A DNA stretch of 10,485 nt from Alphaproteobacteria bacterium (GTDB lineage Bacteria; Pseudomonadota; Alphaproteobacteria; ATCC43930; CGMCC-115725): positions 1 to 10,485 of the forward strand of contig JASHTP010000045.1 in assembly GCA_030040495.1 (NCBI GenBank). The letters run 5' to 3'. The notes under the pieces are model-generated. The model was not told where the DNA came from and did no database searches. It was given only the letters and a program-made list of their open reading frames with translations. Below are positions 7,061-10,485 of this stretch, one piece after another (position 1 is the first letter of the stretch; each line of letters opens with the position of its first letter). The position numbers were made by a program, and so were the translations under genes.

Positions 7061-7639
7061 TCATGGGCACACGCTGTTCTTGTTCTCGAAGCTGGGCACG
7101 CAGGCGACGTAGCGCGGACGGTTGTAGGAGGTGCTGGAGAGGGTGTAGGACCACTTCAGCACGTAGCTGACGGGCGAGCTGTAGGCGTATTGCGCGTGAA
7201 CGACGACGACGCTGTCCTGGGTGCTGTTGGTGCCGAGCCCGGCGGGGATCGAGGCCAGGGTGATCGGGCTGGCGCCGTTCACCTCGTAGTGCCAGTCGAT
7301 GACCGGCGATCCCGTGCTGTAGGTGACGCTGGCGAAGGCGAGCTGAAGCTGCGTGCCGGCGGTCGGCAGCGGCGTCAGCACCTCGGTCGCGGCGCTGGTG
7401 AAATTGTTGAAATCGGCGGTCTGAAGCACATAGCCGATCTCGGTCTGGCCGAGGAGATCCGCCGCCGTCTCGGTGGCGTCGTCGACCTTGAGATCGGCGA
7501 GCAGCAGGTTGCTCGCCTCGAAGCAGCCGAAGAACAGCGTGAGCAGGATCGGCAGCAGCAGGGCGAACTCGACCGACACGGTGCCCGTCGCGTCGCGACA
7601 GACGCCGCCCGGCAGCGTCGGAGACCGAAGCGCGCGCAT
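7061..7639 (-). CDS. TadE/TadF-like pseudopilin, second copy
   Basis: This 192-residue minor pseudopilin-like protein of the Tad pilus class sits in the inner membrane with its bulk outside. The N-terminus carries DATG followed by TVSVEFALLLPILLTLF: a Gly (G19) then Glu at +5 (E24) and a hydrophobic helix to about residue 47. This matches the G/XXXXE(F/Y) rule for cleavage by the Tad prepilin peptidase. The exported part is rich in Ser, Thr and Tyr and ends with a cysteine pair (YVACVPSF and the terminal CP). It shares the TadE-like fold signature with the preceding gene but little else; by position it may play the TadF part. ATG 7639 overlaps the upstream stop (TGATG), so translation is probably coupled, which fits the lack of a good Shine-Dalgarno. 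An in-frame upstream opening to 7840 lies inside the preceding gene and is rejected. Confidence 0.9.
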   Translation of the reverse strand: MRALRSPTLPGGVCRDATGTVSVEFALLLPILLTLFFGCFEASNLLLADLKVDDATETAADLLGQTEIGYVLQTADFNNFTSAATEVLTPLPTAGTQLQLAFASVTYSTGSPVIDWHYEVNGASPITLASIPAGLGTNSTQDSVVVVHAQYAYSSPVSYVLKWSYTLSSTSYNRPRYVACVPSFENKNSVCP

Positions 7640-8220
7640 CAGAAGGGCTCGTTCTGGAAGACCACCGTCGACACCAGATCGGTGGTGTAGGACGGGGCCA
7701 GCGGCTTCAGCTTCGTGCCGAGGCCGATATAGCAATTGCCGGTGGTCAGGCACTGGCCGACCCAGGGCACGAGGTAGGGCCTGGGGTAGCTGACGCGGAC
7801 GCCGACCACCTGGCCGGCGCTGCCGGGCGAGAACGGGCACGGCGTGCCGTTGCCGGCCTGGTTGGCGTTCTCAGTGCAGGCCGGGAAGGTGATCGAGGAG
7901 AAGCCGTTCGGGAAGGCCTGCACCTCGAAGAGCACGGTGCTGCTGTTGCCGCCGCAGCTCGCTTCCGACACGACCAGGTCGAGCTGCGTGCAGAGCGCCG
8001 TCTGGAAGGCGGTGATCGGGCTGGCCTGGTTCTGCAGCTCGCCGACGCGGATCATCCGGGCGGCGCTGCGCGTGGCCCCGTCCAGCACGAACTGGGTGAG
8101 CATGGTCAGGCCGAGCTCGATGACCGCGAGCAGCAGGAACACGAAGAGCGGCCCGACCAGGGCGAACTCGACCAGCGTGATGCCACGGTGGTCGCCGGCG
8201 AAGCGGCGGAGCATGCGCAT
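7639..8220 (-). CDS. TadE-like pseudopilin, first copy
   Basis: This 193-residue membrane-anchored protein of the TadE family is the first gene of the Tad cluster. A short basic N-terminus (MRMLRRFAGDHRG) ends in G13, followed by ITLVEFALVGPLFVFLLLAV. E18 is at +5 from the glycine, as required for prepilin-peptidase processing in Tad pseudopilins. The helix runs to about residue 40. The exported region carries six cysteines (77, 89, 115, 128, 157, 163), enough for three disulfides in the periplasm. ATG 8220 is chosen because AAAGG lies seven bases upstream; ATG 8214, two codons in, is also possible. The reading frame continues open upstream to 8313, but that part is arginine-rich and unlike the family. 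The promoter should lie in the less GC-rich spacer between this gene and prfC. Confidence 0.92.
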   Translation of the reverse strand: MRMLRRFAGDHRGITLVEFALVGPLFVFLLLAVIELGLTMLTQFVLDGATRSAARMIRVGELQNQASPITAFQTALCTQLDLVVSEASCGGNSSTVLFEVQAFPNGFSSITFPACTENANQAGNGTPCPFSPGSAGQVVGVRVSYPRPYLVPWVGQCLTTGNCYIGLGTKLKPLAPSYTTDLVSTVVFQNEPF

Positions 8221-8424
8221 CGGCTTGCCTTTCCCGCGGCGGCACCGCCGCGCCGCCGCAGTTGAACGACAAAGATACGCCGTATCAGTATTCGAGCGCC
8301 CGCGCGCCGGCAAGAGAAGTCGTTGAGGAAATTAGTAAAATACGCCCCGCGGCCGAAGAAGAAGCGGATCGATTACTTCGGATTGACAAGAAGTTCGCGC
8401 GAATTTGCGCGAAGGCCGCGAGAC
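8221..8424 (-). promoter_or_regulatory. Spacer between prfC and the Tad cluster, likely Tad promoter region
   Basis: The 204 bases are visibly richer in A+T than the flanking genes, especially 8262-8290 and 8325-8395. Since prfC ends upstream and the Tad genes begin downstream, the Tad promoter should be here. Minus-strand elements include TTGTCA (8389-8384) and a TATTTTACTAAT stretch (8342-8331), but they are too far apart to form one promoter. A perfect GATAC-GCC-GTATC inverted repeat lies at 8274-8286, 54 bases before the tadE start, and could be an operator. I cannot name a binding protein. Confidence 0.35.
8394..8413 (-). terminator. Stem-loop after prfC
   Basis: On the minus strand TTCGCGC and GCGCGAA form a perfect seven-base stem with loop AAATTC, 12 bases past the prfC stop. 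The following bases CTTCTTGTC are only moderately T-rich, so this is a weak intrinsic terminator candidate. It would separate prfC from the Tad operon. Confidence 0.45.
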
Positions 8425-10008
<1,584 letters not shown>

Positions 10009-10015
10009 GGCGGCT

Positions 10016-10044
10016 CAGATAGAGAGCGGCGGCGGCGAAATCAA
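10016..10044 (-). promoter_or_regulatory. prfC: Possible prfC promoter
   Basis: On the minus strand TTGATT (10044-10039) and TATCTG (10021-10016) are separated by 17 bases. The -35 matches the sigma-70 consensus at four of six positions, the -10 only at three. Transcription would begin at about 10009-10010, directly at the ATG. Confidence 0.3.
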
Positions 10045-10116
10045 CCGAGCCCCTGCGCGGCGTCGGCGCGAGCGGCGCCAACCTTCACGAAAAAGTGAGC
10101 GGCGCCGCAAGCGCGC

Positions 10117-10122
10117 TATGAT
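10117..10122 (+). promoter_or_regulatory. Possible -10 element of the exported-protein gene
   Basis: TATGAT matches the sigma-70 -10 consensus at five of six positions and sits 67 bases before ATG 10190, in the divergent intergenic region. No good -35 hexamer lies 16-18 bases upstream, so support is modest. Confidence 0.3.
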
Positions 10123-10146
10123 GGCGTGCGTGCTAGGAAATCAGGC

Positions 10147-10160
10147 GCGCCCTCGGGCGC
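10147..10160 (+). other. Small inverted repeat in the leader of the exported-protein gene
   Basis: GCGCC and GGCGC pair around the loop CTCG. If transcription starts near 10129, this hairpin lies in the 5' leader, ahead of the GGGGGGAG ribosome site. It is short and could be chance. Confidence 0.25.
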
Positions 10161-10189
10161 AACCGGAACAAAGGGGGGAGCCGAAGCCC

Positions 10190-10485
10190 ATGAGGCCGTT
10201 ATCGCTGATCACCGGGGCGTTCATCGCCCTTCTCGCCCTGCCGGCGCTGGCGCAGGCGCCGGAAGGGACGCCTACCAATGTCCGCGGCACGATCGTCAAG
10301 CTCGAGGGCCAGACCCTCGTGGTCAAGGCGCGCAAAGGTCCCGAGGTGACGGTCGCCCTCGCGCCGGGCTTCGCCGTGCTCGGCATCGTCAAGGCGAAGC
10401 GCGCCGACATCAAGTCGGGCGACTTCATCGGCGTCGCCGCCGCCCCCGGCAAGGACGGCAAGCTCCACGCCCAGGAAGTGCTGAT
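10190..10485 (+). CDS. Small exported protein, DUF5666-like, cut by the window end
   Basis: Only the first 98 codons are present; the frame is open to the window edge. ATG 10190 follows a strong GGGGAG ribosome site by nine bases. The product starts with a clear signal peptide, MRPLSLITGAFIALLALPALA, with likely cleavage in ALA-QA, so it is sent to the periplasm. The mature part reads NVRGTIVKLEGQTLVVKARK, then VTVALAPGFAVLGIVKAKRADIKSGDFIGVAA and HAQEVL. This is the pattern of small beta-rich alphaproteobacterial proteins often described as DUF5666-like (sometimes mislabelled as metal transporter permeases). Function is unknown; the fold suggests an OB-like barrel. It is the only confident plus-strand gene and is divergent from prfC. 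Confidence 0.88.
   Translation, partial: MRPLSLITGAFIALLALPALAQAPEGTPTNVRGTIVKLEGQTLVVKARKGPEVTVALAPGFAVLGIVKAKRADIKSGDFIGVAAAPGKDGKLHAQEVL

Noticed and set aside
7640..7840. N-terminal extension of the second tadE-like gene
   Set aside because: The in-frame upstream part lies entirely inside the first tadE-like gene and is Arg/Pro-rich; the TGATG overlap gives a natural start.

Overview
The window looks like chromosomal DNA from a GC-rich alphaproteobacterium. Two things point there: a histidine kinase whose core matches the PleC/DivJ group, and the mix of families present (TIGR02281-type aspartic protease, TadE/TadG proteins, an AaeR/CrgA-type LysR regulator, and a small exported protein of the DUF5666 type). 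I would guess Rhodospirillales or Hyphomicrobiales, but the sequence alone does not settle the order. I see no insertion sequence, phage gene, CRISPR array, tRNA or rRNA.

Layout, right to left, because every confident gene except the last is on the minus strand. At the right edge a small secreted protein starts on the plus strand (10190 to beyond the end), divergent from prfC, the class II peptide release factor RF3 (10008-8425). After a 204-base spacer that is visibly less GC-rich than its surroundings comes a compact three-gene Tad-type cluster: tadE-like (8220-7639), a second tadE/tadF-like gene whose start overlaps the first gene's stop (7639-7061), and tadG-like with a von Willebrand A domain (7028-5385). 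Only 33 bases later lies a membrane-anchored retropepsin-type aspartic protease (5351-4815), then a luciferase-like flavin monooxygenase (4775-3753). A LysR regulator follows after a 189-base spacer (3563-2643). Next are a small ORF with a strong ribosome binding site (2508-2278), a metallo-beta-lactamase-fold hydrolase of the GloB/YcbL type (2199-1528), and a six-helix membrane histidine kinase with no response regulator beside it (1460-27).

How they may work together: the two pseudopilin-like proteins and TadG form one envelope module. They are the accessory half of a tight-adherence (Flp pilus) system, and no Flp pilin, TadA ATPase, TadB/C platform or CpaA/TadV peptidase gene is in the window. 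The protease immediately downstream could belong to the same transcript. The LysR regulator may control the monooxygenase. The other genes are probably independent housekeeping or signalling genes.

Nothing here is clearly an undescribed system. The most interesting lead is the clustering of a PerP-like protease with Tad genes, with a DivJ/PleC-like kinase about 3.4 kb away. Several genes have in-frame upstream extensions that should not be taken as protein; the starts given were chosen from ribosome binding sites and family N-termini.
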